Assembly (NCBI GenBank): GCA_016700055.1
Contig: CP064997.1
Coordinates: 1,612,001 to 1,676,000, forward strand
Origin: Actinomycetota bacterium
GTDB taxonomy: Bacteria > Actinomycetota > Acidimicrobiia > Acidimicrobiales > Ilumatobacteraceae
DNA length: 64,000 bases
Direction: 5' to 3'
Below the pieces are notes generated by a model, which saw nothing but the letters and a program-made list of their open reading frames with translations, made no database searches and was not told the DNA's origin. Positions within the stretch are counted from its first letter, which is position 1. Each line of letters starts with the position of its first letter. This document shows positions 1-8,893 of the stretch, piece after piece. The position numbers and the translations under genes are program-made.

Positions 1-197
1 CTCCCGACGCGGACGGCGAGGTGATCGTCAACGTCGAGGGCGGCCAGGTGGTGGCGGTGCCGATCACCGACCTCGCACCGAAGTGGGTGGTCACCGTCGC
101 CACCGTCGAGTTCCCGGCCGGCGTCGTCACCACGGTCGACGAGCGCTACGACTGCACCGGCGAGTGGAGCGGAGGCTGCGCGGCGGCGCTGCCGTAG
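1..197 (+). CDS. C-terminal fragment of unknown protein
   Basis: The reading frame is open from the left edge (first full codon at base 3) to a TAG at 195-197. It gives 64 residues ending in CAAALP. The segment is valine-rich with alternating beta-strand-like stretches and two cysteines near the end (YDCTGEW, GGCAA). That would fit an exported domain with a disulfide, but no family is recognisable. Codon use is strongly GC at third positions, as in the genes around it, which supports real coding. It runs convergently toward the acyl-CoA synthetase gene, about 42 bases away. The start lies outside the window. Confidence 0.6.
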   Translation, partial: PDADGEVIVNVEGGQVVAVPITDLAPKWVVTVATVEFPAGVVTTVDERYDCTGEWSGGCAAALP

Positions 198-239
198 TAC
201 GGCCGTGCTGCCGTCATGGCCGTCATGGCCGTCCTGCCG

Positions 240-1892
240 TCATGCGGTCGGGCCGAGCCCGTGGAGGCCGAGTCGCTCCGTAGCGGTGTCGCGCAGCTTG
301 TACTTCTGGATCTTGCCGGTGACGGTCATCGGGAACTCGTCGACGCGGAGCACGTAGCGGGGCACCTTGTAGTGGGCGATGCGGCCCTCGCAGAACTCGC
401 GGACGGCAGCGGTGTCGAGCGTCGATCCCGGGGTCGCGCGCACTAGCGCGCATACCTCTTCGCCGAGACGCGGATCGGGTACACCGACCACCTGCACCTC
501 GACGACCTCCGGATGGCCGTACAGGAACTCCTCGATCTCGCGCGGCGACACGTTCTCGCCGCCGCGGATGATCAGGTCCTTGATGCGCCCGGTGATGTTG
601 ACGTAACCATCGGCATCCATCACCGCCAAGTCCCCGGTGTGCATCCAGCCCTCGGCGTCGATCGCCCGTGCCGTCTTGTCGGGCTCCTCCCAGTAGCCGC
701 GCATCACCGAGTAGCCGCGTGTCTGGAACTCCCCGGCGGTGCCGCGGGGCACCGTCGCGTCCGTCTCCGGGTCGGCGATGCGGATCTCGACGTGGGGGTG
801 CACCCTGCCGACGCTGCCGACGCGCTGGTCGATCGAGTCGTCGGGACCGGTCTGCGTGGACACGGGCGAGGTCTCGGTCATGCCGTACGCGATCGTCACC
901 TCGTTCATGTGCATCCGGTCGATCACTTGCTTCATCACCTCGACCGGGCACGGAGAGCCGGCCATGATCCCCGTGCGCAGCGACGTGAGGTCGTAGGTGT
1001 CGAAGTCGGGAACCGACAGCTCGGCGATGAACATCGTCGGCACGCCGTACAACACGCTGCAGCGCTCCGCCTGCACCGTCTCGAGCACCGAGATCGGCTC
1101 GAACGCGTCGTTCGGCACGACCATCGTCGCCCCGTGCGACACGCACCCGAGGTTGCCCATGACCATCCCGAAGCAGTGGTAGAAGGGCACCGGGATGCAC
1201 ACCCGGTCGTTCTCGGTGAACCCGCACGCCTCGCCGACGAAGAAGCCGTTGTTCAAGATGTTGCGGTGGGTGAGGGTGGCACCCTTCGGCAGGCCGGTGG
1301 TGCCGGATGTGTACTGGATGTTGATCGGGTCGTGGTTGCCGAGCGAGCGCGTCCGCGCCAGCAGCGTCGCGTCGTCAACCTCGGGTGCGCGGGCGACCAG
1401 TGCGCTCCACTCGTCGGTGTCGAAGAACACCGCCTGCTCCACTCCCGGGCACCGCTCGCTCACCTCGTCCCACATCGCCCGGTAGTCGCTCGTCTTGAAG
1501 GTGGGGGCGGCGAGCAGCATCTTGCAGCCGGACTGGTTGAGCACGAACTCCAGCTCCGACGTGCGGTACGCGGGATTGACGCACACCATGATCACGCCGA
1601 TGCGGGCGGTCGCGAACTGGGCGACGACCCACTCGGACCTGTTCGGCGACCAGAGCCCGACGCGGTCGCCCGCCTCCATCCCGCTCGCCAGCAGTGCGCG
1701 AGCCAGGTCGTCGACGCGTGCGTCCAGTTCGTCGTAGGTCCAACGGATGCCCTGGTGGCGTACGACCAGCGCTTCGTGGCCACCTCGTCGGGCGACGGCG
1801 CCGCGCAGGCTCTCGTCGATGGTCTGTTCGAGCAGCGCGACTTCGGTGGAGCCGGCGTCGTAAGACGGTTCGGCAGACGAGTGAACCGACAT
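240..1892 (-). CDS. AMP-binding acyl-CoA synthetase (FadD-like)
   Basis: A 550-residue member of the adenylate-forming family, which activates a fatty or other carboxylic acid with ATP and then loads it onto coenzyme A. The P-loop signature YTSGTTGLPKGA is intact. Also visible are the adenine-binding YGMTETSPV, the hinge/ribose Asp in MHTGDLAVMD and GRIKDLIIRGGENVSP, and the C-terminal catalytic lysine in TVTGKIQKYKLR. The ATG at 1892 follows a GGGGG Shine-Dalgarno stretch 8 bases upstream; an upstream extension of the frame is arginine-rich and unlike coding. Length fits medium/long-chain acyl-CoA ligases. It is divergent from the HAD gene. The substrate cannot be read from sequence. Confidence 0.92.
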   Translation of the reverse strand: MSVHSSAEPSYDAGSTEVALLEQTIDESLRGAVARRGGHEALVVRHQGIRWTYDELDARVDDLARALLASGMEAGDRVGLWSPNRSEWVVAQFATARIGVIMVCVNPAYRTSELEFVLNQSGCKMLLAAPTFKTSDYRAMWDEVSERCPGVEQAVFFDTDEWSALVARAPEVDDATLLARTRSLGNHDPINIQYTSGTTGLPKGATLTHRNILNNGFFVGEACGFTENDRVCIPVPFYHCFGMVMGNLGCVSHGATMVVPNDAFEPISVLETVQAERCSVLYGVPTMFIAELSVPDFDTYDLTSLRTGIMAGSPCPVEVMKQVIDRMHMNEVTIAYGMTETSPVSTQTGPDDSIDQRVGSVGRVHPHVEIRIADPETDATVPRGTAGEFQTRGYSVMRGYWEEPDKTARAIDAEGWMHTGDLAVMDADGYVNITGRIKDLIIRGGENVSPREIEEFLYGHPEVVEVQVVGVPDPRLGEEVCALVRATPGSTLDTAAVREFCEGRIAHYKVPRYVLRVDEFPMTVTGKIQKYKLRDTATERLGLHGLGPTA

Positions 1893-1978
1893 GGCTGTAC
1901 CCCCAAAGTCGATTGGTGCGCCGATCGTACGCCCCGTGCCGATCGGGTTCGGACGGCACCGTCCGCGAAGATGCAGCC

Positions 1979-2668
1979 ATGCCGAGCGAGCCGAACGCGG
2001 TACCTGCTGGCGTCCTGTGGGATCTGGACGGCACCCTCGTCGATACCGAACCGGCGTGGATCGCCGCCGAACACCAGATCGTCGCCGCTCACGGCGGCAC
2101 GTGGTCGCACGAAGACGCGCGCGCGATCGTCGGGTTTGACCTGCTCGACGCGGCCGCCTACATCCGAGCGAACGGCGGCGTGCAACTGGAGCCGCGGGTG
2201 ATCGTGGAGCAGATGCTCGACGCCGTGATGCAGAGCATCGCCAACGCGGTGCCCTGGCGCCCCGGTGCCCTGGCGCTGCTGGCCGAGTTGGCCGCGGCAC
2301 GCGTGCCGTGTGCCCTCGTCACCATGTCGTGGCGCCGTCTCGCCGATGCGGTGGTGTCGGCCCTGCCGGCCGGCAGCTTCGCGGTGACCATCACCGGCGA
2401 CGAGGTGGCGAACGGCAAACCCCACCCGGAGCCGTACCTCGCCGCGGCCGCCGCGCTCGGCGTACCGGCAACGGCCTGCATCGCGATCGAGGACTCACCG
2501 ACAGGTGCCGCGTCTGCGGAGTCGGCGGGCTGCACCGTCGTCGTCGTCCCGAACGTCGTCGACGTGCCGGAGTCTCCCGGGCGTTGGCGGTTCACCTCGC
2601 TGACCGAGGTCGACCTGGCAACCATCCGTCGGATCACCGCCGCGACGAGCCCGGCCGAGGTTCTGTGA
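1979..2668 (+). CDS. HAD-superfamily phosphatase (phosphoglycolate/beta-phosphoglucomutase type)
   Basis: A 229-residue haloacid-dehalogenase hydrolase. Motif I is WDLDGTLVDTEP near residues 14-25 (Asp15 nucleophile, Asp17 acid/base). The helical cap follows. Motif II is VTMSW, the motif III lysine is in NGKPHPEPY, and motif IV is IEDSPTGAASA. This order is typical of subfamily IA enzymes that dephosphorylate sugar phosphates or nucleotides. The ATG at 1979 puts motif I close to the N-terminus as usual. The stop codon overlaps the GTG start of the next gene (GTGA at 2665-2668), so the two are probably translationally coupled. Specific substrate unknown. Confidence 0.92.
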   Translation: MPSEPNAVPAGVLWDLDGTLVDTEPAWIAAEHQIVAAHGGTWSHEDARAIVGFDLLDAAAYIRANGGVQLEPRVIVEQMLDAVMQSIANAVPWRPGALALLAELAAARVPCALVTMSWRRLADAVVSALPAGSFAVTITGDEVANGKPHPEPYLAAAAALGVPATACIAIEDSPTGAASAESAGCTVVVVPNVVDVPESPGRWRFTSLTEVDLATIRRITAATSPAEVL

Positions 2669-3906
2669 CGAGCGACGCGGTGGAAGAAGAGAGCGGCTCG
2701 GCTCCCGTGCGGCCGAGCGTCGCGGTCCGTCGCCGGCGCGCGCTGCTCTTCGCCACAGCCGCCGTGGCAGTCGTCGCGGCGACGGTCTTTGCCGTGGTGC
2801 GCTCCGGCGACGAGCAGCCACCCCCGGATGTGCCCCTCGATGCCTGGGCGCCCTACTGGACCATCCAAGACTCCCTCGACGTGCTGGCCGACCACGGCGA
2901 TCTGCTCCGCCAGGTCTCGCCGTTCGGATACCAGGTGACCGGAGCGTCCACGATCGCCCTCGACCCGAACGCGTCCGTGGACGAGATGGCCTCGCTCGTA
3001 GACGCCGCCCGCGATGCCGGAGCGGAGGTCGTCCCGTCGATCCGCGACGCGACGCCCGCCGGGGCGATGGCGGAGATCCTCGCCGACCCCGTCACTCGAC
3101 GGGCCCACGTCGGTGCGATCGTCGACTTCGTCGAGGAGGGATCGTTCGACGGCGTGGACGTGAACTACGAGCAGTTCGCGTTCGCCGACGAGCGCGATTC
3201 GTGGGCGGAGACCAGGCCCAACTGGGTCACGTTCGTGCGCGAGCTCGCGGCAGCACTCGGGGACCGCACGCTGGTGGTCAGCGTGCCCCCCGTCTACGAC
3301 GCCGGCACCGGCCCGGACAGCGGGTACTGGGTGTACGACTACGCGGCGATCGCGCCGCTCGTCGACTACGTGCGGGTGATGGCGTACGACCACTCCTTCG
3401 ACCAGCCAGGACCGATCGCCCCTCTCCAGTGGGTGGGGCGCGTCGTCGACGGCGCCATCGACGCGTCGGGTACCCCCGACAAGCTCGTGCTCGGCGTGCC
3501 CCTCTACGGCTACAACTGGCCGGTGTCCACGACGGGCACCTGCCCGGAGGGCGAGGATGTCGGGCGAACCACGGTCACCGCGCGCAACGTCGACGAGCTG
3601 ATCGAGCTCCGTTCGGTGACCCCCGTCTACGACGAGCTGACCGGCGAGTGGAGCTTCACCTACACCCTCGAGTTGGACGACGGGTCGACGTCGTGCAGAC
3701 AGCTACGTGAAGTGCACTACGTCGATGCGAGCGGCGCGCGGGCACGGGTCGACATCGCGCGCCGAGCCGATCTCGGCGGTGCATCGCTCTGGGCGCTCGG
3801 ATACGACGACGAAGACGTGTGGGTGGAGCTCGCCGAACTGGCCCGGCCGGCAACTGTCGACGGACCCGGTGCGTCGAGCACCGTCGCTCCGGTTCAGAAC
3901 GACTGA
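2665..3906 (+). CDS. Membrane-anchored GH18-like glycoside hydrolase
   Basis: A 413-residue protein with an arginine-rich N-terminus, one membrane segment (residues about 25-45) and an external TIM-barrel-like domain resembling GH18 and the spore-germination protein YaaH. The strand-4 motif reads FDGVDVNYEQF, where active GH18 enzymes have DGxDxDxE; the catalytic Glu is kept but the preceding Asp is Asn. Later GH18-like elements include VRVMAYDHSFD and LVLGVPLYGYNW. A role in binding or trimming cell-wall or amino-sugar polymers outside the membrane is inferred. It overlaps the HAD gene by four bases and its 3' end overlaps the convergent GGDEF-EAL gene by 13 bases. Confidence 0.8.
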   Translation: MTSDAVEEESGSAPVRPSVAVRRRRALLFATAAVAVVAATVFAVVRSGDEQPPPDVPLDAWAPYWTIQDSLDVLADHGDLLRQVSPFGYQVTGASTIALDPNASVDEMASLVDAARDAGAEVVPSIRDATPAGAMAEILADPVTRRAHVGAIVDFVEEGSFDGVDVNYEQFAFADERDSWAETRPNWVTFVRELAAALGDRTLVVSVPPVYDAGTGPDSGYWVYDYAAIAPLVDYVRVMAYDHSFDQPGPIAPLQWVGRVVDGAIDASGTPDKLVLGVPLYGYNWPVSTTGTCPEGEDVGRTTVTARNVDELIELRSVTPVYDELTGEWSFTYTLELDDGSTSCRQLREVHYVDASGARARVDIARRADLGGASLWALGYDDEDVWVELAELARPATVDGPGASSTVAPVQND

Positions 3907-5639
3907 GCGGTGGCGGCCGCCGCGACGAGCAACGCCTCGGCCGGCGACAGCGGATGTCCGAAGAGCCAGCCTTGGGCCATGTCGCAACCGAGCTCCTGCA
4001 GCGCGACGAGCTCACCGTCGTGTTCGACCCCCTCGGCGATGACGTCGTAGCCGAGGCCGTGTGACAGGTCGATGATCGCGTGCACGATGCGGCGGTCCTG
4101 CGTCGACGTCGGCATCCCGGACACGAACGCCTTGTCGATCTTCACGACGCAGAGCGGGAACGTTCGCAGATAGGCGAGCGAGGAGTAGCCGGTGCCGAAG
4201 TCGTCGATCGCGAGCCCGACCCCGATCGAGGCGAGGGCGACGAGGCGCTCCATCGCCAGCTCCGGCTCGTCGAGCAGTGCGCTCTCGGTGACCTCCAGCG
4301 TGAGCGCCGCAGGCGGTAGCCGGTGCCGCTGCGTCACCTCGGAGATGTGGGCGAGCAGCTGCGGCGAGGCGAGCTGGCGTCCGGAGATGTTGACGTGGAC
4401 GTTGAGCTCCGTGCCACGGGCGTCCTGCCACGACACCGCATCCCGACAAGCGACGTCGAGCACCCATTCACCGAGCGCGCCGATCACGCCGGTCTCCTCG
4501 GCCAGGGGGAGGAAGATCTCGGGGGCGATCTCGCCCTCCGTCGGATGGTTCCAGCGCATCAGCGCTTCGAATCCGACGAGCAGCCCGTCGGAGACCCGCA
4601 CGATCGGCTGATACACCACGGCGATCTCGTCGTGCTCGACGGCATGGCGCAGCCCTCGCTCGAGCGACACCCGGTGGTTGACGTGCTGACGCAGGTCGGC
4701 ATCGAACATCTCGACGCGGTTTCGCCCGCGGTCCTTGGCTCGATACATGGCGATGTCCGCGTCACGCAGCAGCTCGTCGGCCGATGTGTACGCGGCGTCG
4801 CCCATGACCACCCCGATCGAGCTCGATACGAGCGCCTCCTCGCCGTCGAGATCAAAGGGCTGGGCCAGCACCTTGCGCACGCGCTCGGCCGAACTGCGCG
4901 CCTCGGCCGGCCCCGACAGCTCGTCGCACATCACGACGAACTCGTCGCCGCCCATGCGGGCGACGGTGTCGCCGGCGCGCAGCACATGGGCGATGCGGTC
5001 GGCGGCGAGGACCAGCAACTTGTCGCCTGCACGATGACCGAGCGAGTCGTTCACGTTCTTGAACCGGTCGAGATCGAGGAACAGCAATGCCGGCCAGGTC
5101 CCGCCTCTGCGGGCGTCCTGCAACGCTTTGTCCAACCGTTCGAGCAGCAGGGCCCGGTTCGGCAACCCGGTGAGCGCGTCGTGGGTGGCCTGCCACGACA
5201 GGCGAGCCCGGGCCGCTTCACGCTCGGTGTTGTCGGTCAGCACGACGACCGCGCCCGCGGTTCGCCCGCCGGCGTGGAACGGCACCACGGTGCAGTCGGT
5301 CGGGAACGTGCGCCCGGTCGGGCCGCTCGCCGTGAGGTCGACTCCCGCCCAACCGCCTCCGGTGAGCGCCTCGGTCATCCATTCGGCTCGGATCACCGAT
5401 GTACCCGTGACGTCGGACCGCATGACGAGGTGGAGCACGGCGGAGAGCGGCTGGCCGACGATCGAGCCGACGACCCCGAGCAGGCGCTCCGCCTCGGGGT
5501 TGGCGGTGGTCACCCTGCCCGCCAGATCGACGGCGAGCATCGCCGTGGCGGCAGTGTCGAACGCCACCTTCAGCCGGTCGCGCTCCAGCTCGATCTGCTG
5601 GACGCCGCCGCCGTTGGAGGGTGCGGTCGGTTCGGTCAT
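3894..5639 (-). CDS. PAS-GGDEF-EAL cyclic-di-GMP turnover protein
   Basis: A 581-residue cytoplasmic signalling protein. A PAS-like sensor spans residues 25-140, a GGDEF diguanylate cyclase 150-310 and an EAL phosphodiesterase 325-575. The cyclase signature GGDEF is intact at 230-234 and an RxxD product-inhibition site lies five residues before it (R221-D224). The EAL core is also complete: EAL at 358-360, VNISGRQ, LEVTES, DDFGTGYSS at 479-487 and the lysine in VVKIDK. It could therefore make or break c-di-GMP, with the PAS domain choosing. The start codon has no Shine-Dalgarno but overlaps the stop of a 14-codon leader ORF that does. The next upstream gene on this strand is a second GGDEF/EAL protein. 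Confidence 0.95.
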   Translation of the reverse strand: MTEPTAPSNGGGVQQIELERDRLKVAFDTAATAMLAVDLAGRVTTANPEAERLLGVVGSIVGQPLSAVLHLVMRSDVTGTSVIRAEWMTEALTGGGWAGVDLTASGPTGRTFPTDCTVVPFHAGGRTAGAVVVLTDNTEREAARARLSWQATHDALTGLPNRALLLERLDKALQDARRGGTWPALLFLDLDRFKNVNDSLGHRAGDKLLVLAADRIAHVLRAGDTVARMGGDEFVVMCDELSGPAEARSSAERVRKVLAQPFDLDGEEALVSSSIGVVMGDAAYTSADELLRDADIAMYRAKDRGRNRVEMFDADLRQHVNHRVSLERGLRHAVEHDEIAVVYQPIVRVSDGLLVGFEALMRWNHPTEGEIAPEIFLPLAEETGVIGALGEWVLDVACRDAVSWQDARGTELNVHVNISGRQLASPQLLAHISEVTQRHRLPPAALTLEVTESALLDEPELAMERLVALASIGVGLAIDDFGTGYSSLAYLRTFPLCVVKIDKAFVSGMPTSTQDRRIVHAIIDLSHGLGYDVIAEGVEHDGELVALQELGCDMAQGWLFGHPLSPAEALLVAAAATAQSF

Positions 5640-5680
5640 CGTTGCGGGCCGTTCGTGCCCGATCGGGTCGGTTCGTGCAT
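5636..5680 (-). CDS. Leader peptide ORF coupled to the GGDEF-EAL gene
   Basis: A 14-codon ORF (MHEPTRSGTNGPQR) that begins with ATG at 5680-5678 and ends with TGA at 5638-5636. It is preceded by AGGAGGTGA, a near-perfect anti-Shine-Dalgarno match, about 8 bases from the ATG. Its TGA overlaps the ATG of the GGDEF-EAL gene (ATGA at 5639-5636), which has no ribosome site of its own. The arrangement suggests ribosomes terminate here and restart on the downstream gene. No family is recognisable. It could instead be a chance ORF behind a real Shine-Dalgarno used from a distance, but the ATGA junction makes coupling more likely. Confidence 0.5.
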   Translation of the reverse strand: MHEPTRSGTNGPQR

Positions 5681-5753
5681 GTCGATCTTCACCTCCTCCG
5701 CCAAGGTGAACTGATCATCGGCAGTTCCGAGGTGGTTCTTGACTGCGGCGCGA

Positions 5754-7769
5754 TCACGACAGTGGATCGTGATGGCTGGACGGGCCCTGCATCACGTGGT
5801 CGAGCAGGTACTGCTCGAGCGATGCTCCCGGCATCGCCGCCGCGTGCAGGTGACCCTGGTGGCGAGTGCACCCGAGCGCCAGCAGCACGTCGGCCTGCGC
5901 CCCGGTCTCGACCCCGTCTGCCGACACGCCGAGGCCGAGCTCATGGGCGAGCCCGATGACGGCCCGCACCAGCGCCCGGTCGTGGGGGTGGGATTCCAGC
6001 GCGTCGATCGCGACGCGGTCGATGCGCACCTCGTCGAGGGGGAGCGATCGCAGCAGCGACAACGACCCGAGGCCACGCCCGGCGTCTTCGAGGCAGATCC
6101 GCACGCCGCGCGTGCGCAGCGAGGCGAGCCTGCCCGCGGCGTGGGTGAGATCGCCGAAGACGGCGGCCTCGCACACGTCGAGCGTGACCATCATCGGATC
6201 GAGGCCGGCGAGGAAGGACTCGATTCGCTCGTCCCGCCAGGCACGAGGGCTCGTGCGCTGGGGGAGGTTGATCCGGAAGCGGAACCCGCTCGGGAGCCCG
6301 AGTGCGGCCAGGCGGCGAACGACCGGGCGCGCTTGCTGCATCACCGCCTCGGTCAGCCGCTCGAGGGTGGTGGCGTCCTGGGCCATGGAGAGCAGCTCGG
6401 TGGCATGGGCGACCGTGCCGTCCCGGCGTACCCAGCGGGCGAGGATCTCGGCCCCGACGATCCGCCCACTCACCGCGTCGAGCTCCGGTTGGAAGAACGG
6501 CACGACGTCGGCGCTGTCGATCGCGCGGCGCAACGCCCGCTCGCTCGCGATCTTCCTGTCGACCTCTGCACGCAGGAGCGTGTCGAACACCTCGATCCGG
6601 TCTCGCCCGCGCTCCTTCGCGCGGTGCAGCGCCGTGTTCGCGTGGCGCAGCAGGTCTGCCGCCGTCTCCGCTTCCTCTGGGCCGGTCGCCACACCGACAC
6701 TCGCCGATACGGCGATTTCGCGCCCGTCGAGCTGCAGCGGCTCGGCGATGACCCGACGAATCCGAGCGGCGAGCTCGACGAGGGTTTCGCGGTCCTGCAT
6801 GCCGGGCAGGATCACGACGAGCTCGTCACCTCCGAGGCGCCCGGCAGTGGCGTCGCTCGGAACCGCGCGCTCCAGCCGGCGCGCGACGACCTCGAGCAAG
6901 TTGTCTCCGGCACGGTGGCCGAGGGAGTCGTTCACGCTCTTGAACCGGTCGAGGTCCAGGTACAGCACGCCGACCTGGGTGCCGATGGCGCGGTGCTCCT
7001 CGATCGTGCGCTCCAGCGCCTCCATCGTGCCGCGACGGTTGTGCAGCCCGGTCAGCGAATCGTGGATCGTCTGGTGGGCGAGCAGCGAGTTCGCCTCGGC
7101 GAGTAGCTCGCGCTCGCGTTCCAAGTTGCCGACGAGCTCAGCCGTGCGCCAGCGCAGGTGCAATGCGGTGATCGCAGCATCGAGGACGAAGTTGTGGAAC
7201 GTGACGGTGAGGACGAACCAGACCAGCGCGGCGACGGCAACGGCGATCGACTCGCGCGTATCGCCGAGCAGCAGCGCCAACTCGAACACCGCGACCGCGG
7301 TGATCTGGTAGGTGAGGAACAGCGACCGCACCGCCGCGCACTGGAGGACGTTGAACGCCATGGCGCCGAAGGGGAACAGCACGAATGCCACCAGCAGCGC
7401 GGTGTCGGTGGCGTCCGGCAGCAGCGGCGCGGCGCCCCACACGGCTGCCATGGCGAAGGCGGCGGCGTGGAGCCCTGGCCACCACGTACCCCCCCGTTCG
7501 CCGGTCGACGCGCGCTGGCGGTACCGCGCGGTCACCCACGCCGTGAGGATCTGGGCGAGGATGCCCGCCGCTACCCAGGCGATCAGGTTTCGAGCCTCGA
7601 CTCGTCCGGCAAAGGCGATCGACATCAGGATTACGGTCGGCGCCAGGGCGTACGAGCCGCTCTTCAGTTGGCGGACCGTGCTGTCGAGTGCGCCGGCCTC
7701 CACATAGTCGTCCTCCGCGGCGAAATCCGCGGGATCGACCTCTTCCTCCGCCAGGTCTGCACCCACCAC
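5754..7769 (-). CDS. Membrane GGDEF protein with degenerate EAL domain
   Basis: About 671 residues from a tentative GTG at 7769. The frame stays open to 7868, but that extension reads like non-coding sequence. Six or so membrane segments occupy roughly residues 30-200, followed by a short coiled coil, a GGDEF domain (signature GGDEL, no RxxD I-site) and an EAL-type domain. In the EAL domain key residues are changed: EIL for EAL, LDVCE for LEVTE, and EDAGRGLGS in place of DDFGTGYSS. So it is probably an active, unrepressed diguanylate cyclase with a non-catalytic EAL that may only bind c-di-GMP; this is inference. It lies upstream of another GGDEF-EAL gene on the same strand. The start site is uncertain. 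Confidence 0.85.
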   Translation of the reverse strand: MVGADLAEEEVDPADFAAEDDYVEAGALDSTVRQLKSGSYALAPTVILMSIAFAGRVEARNLIAWVAAGILAQILTAWVTARYRQRASTGERGGTWWPGLHAAAFAMAAVWGAAPLLPDATDTALLVAFVLFPFGAMAFNVLQCAAVRSLFLTYQITAVAVFELALLLGDTRESIAVAVAALVWFVLTVTFHNFVLDAAITALHLRWRTAELVGNLERERELLAEANSLLAHQTIHDSLTGLHNRRGTMEALERTIEEHRAIGTQVGVLYLDLDRFKSVNDSLGHRAGDNLLEVVARRLERAVPSDATAGRLGGDELVVILPGMQDRETLVELAARIRRVIAEPLQLDGREIAVSASVGVATGPEEAETAADLLRHANTALHRAKERGRDRIEVFDTLLRAEVDRKIASERALRRAIDSADVVPFFQPELDAVSGRIVGAEILARWVRRDGTVAHATELLSMAQDATTLERLTEAVMQQARPVVRRLAALGLPSGFRFRINLPQRTSPRAWRDERIESFLAGLDPMMVTLDVCEAAVFGDLTHAAGRLASLRTRGVRICLEDAGRGLGSLSLLRSLPLDEVRIDRVAIDALESHPHDRALVRAVIGLAHELGLGVSADGVETGAQADVLLALGCTRHQGHLHAAAMPGASLEQYLLDHVMQGPSSHHDPLS

Positions 7770-7875
7770 GATGTCGATATCGGCGCCTCGACCAGGTCCT
7801 TGACGATGGCACACGGATCGTGACGGATGCTTGACGATCGCCCGGTGGCGCGGTGCGCTTGGGCACACTGGAACC

Positions 7876-8808
7876 GTGCCCGATCAGCGAGGACCGGCTC
7901 CGACGCCGACTGGGCGGTTCGCCCCCTCGCCGACGGGTGAACTGCACCTCGGCAACCTGCGCACCGCGCTCGTGGCGTGGGTGTCGGCCCGAGCAAGCGG
8001 CGGCCGGTTCGTGGTGCGGATGGAAGATCTCGACCGGGTCACTGCGAACCCTGCCCACGAGCAGGCCCAACTACGCGACCTGACGGCTCTCGGATTGGAC
8101 TGGGACGGCGAAGTCGTGCGCCAGAGCCAGCGCTTCCACCTCTACGAGGCCGCCATCGACGATCTGCAGCAGCGTGGGCTCTGCTACCCGTGCTTCTGCT
8201 CTCGCCGCGAGATCAGGGAAGCGGCACGGGCACCACACGGCGTGCCTTCCGAAGGCGCATACCCCGGCACTTGCGCCAGGTTGAGCCCCGCTGAGCGATC
8301 CGAGTTGGCGCGCAGCGGACGGCCGTCGGCGCTGCGCCTCCACGCAAGTGGCGCCGTCGTCACCGTCCACGATCAACTCGCCGGCGACCTGAGCGCTGTC
8401 GTCGACGACGTCGTCGTGCGCCGCAACGACGGCGTGCCCGCGTACAACCTGGCGGTCGTGGTCGACGATGCGGCCCAGGGGATCACCGAGGTCGTCCGCG
8501 GTGACGACCTGCTGGCCACGACGCCGCGACAGGTGCATCTGCAGCGGCTGCTCGGCCTGCCCACCCCCGCCTACATGCACGTGCCGCTCGTGGTCGGAGC
8601 CGACGGATTGCGGCTGGCCAAGCGCCACGGCGCCGTCACCCTCGCGGCGCTCGCCGCGCGAGGGGTCACCGCGCAAGAGGTCGTCGCGATCCTTGCTCGT
8701 TCGCTCGGTTGGGGTGAGGTGCGCACACCGTGCTCGCCACAGGAGCTGGTGGCCTCGTTCGACCCGGAACGGCTGCCCCGGGCACCGTGGACGTGGACGT
8801 CGCCGTGA
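7876..8808 (+). CDS. gluQ: Glutamyl-Q tRNA(Asp) synthetase
   Basis: A 310-residue paralogue of glutamyl-tRNA synthetase without the C-terminal anticodon-binding domain, the hallmark of GluQ-RS, which puts glutamate on queuosine at position 34 of tRNA-Asp. The class I signature appears as FAPSPTGELHLGN at the N-terminus, and the KMSKS equivalent as LAKRHGAV. A zinc site is suggested by CYPCFCSRRE and YPGTC. The GTG at 7876 is chosen because it puts the first catalytic motif near residue 16; an upstream ATG adds unlike-coding sequence. A CACACT element six bases before the GTG could be a weak -10. No queuosine-synthesis gene is present in the window. Confidence 0.9.
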   Translation: MPDQRGPAPTPTGRFAPSPTGELHLGNLRTALVAWVSARASGGRFVVRMEDLDRVTANPAHEQAQLRDLTALGLDWDGEVVRQSQRFHLYEAAIDDLQQRGLCYPCFCSRREIREAARAPHGVPSEGAYPGTCARLSPAERSELARSGRPSALRLHASGAVVTVHDQLAGDLSAVVDDVVVRRNDGVPAYNLAVVVDDAAQGITEVVRGDDLLATTPRQVHLQRLLGLPTPAYMHVPLVVGADGLRLAKRHGAVTLAALAARGVTAQEVVAILARSLGWGEVRTPCSPQELVASFDPERLPRAPWTWTSP

Positions 8809-8893
8809 CGACGCGCCGGAGTGGTCGGAGTGCTCACGGGTAGACTCTCGGCGGCTACGCAGAGTCACCAGACCCAACTAGCCGACCTCCACG

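Noticed and set aside
4323..5714. Long open frame on the plus strand opposite the GGDEF-EAL gene
   Set aside because: It is a mirror of a clear coding gene in high-GC DNA. Its translation is rich in Arg, His and Gly with no domain pattern.
7770..7868. Extended N-terminus for the membrane GGDEF protein
   Set aside because: The extra residues are Arg/His/Pro-rich and would leave only seven bases before the divergent gluQ start.
7876..8808. Full glutamyl-tRNA synthetase (gltX)
   Set aside because: The protein stops after the catalytic domain and lacks the anticodon-binding region, which is the gluQ form.
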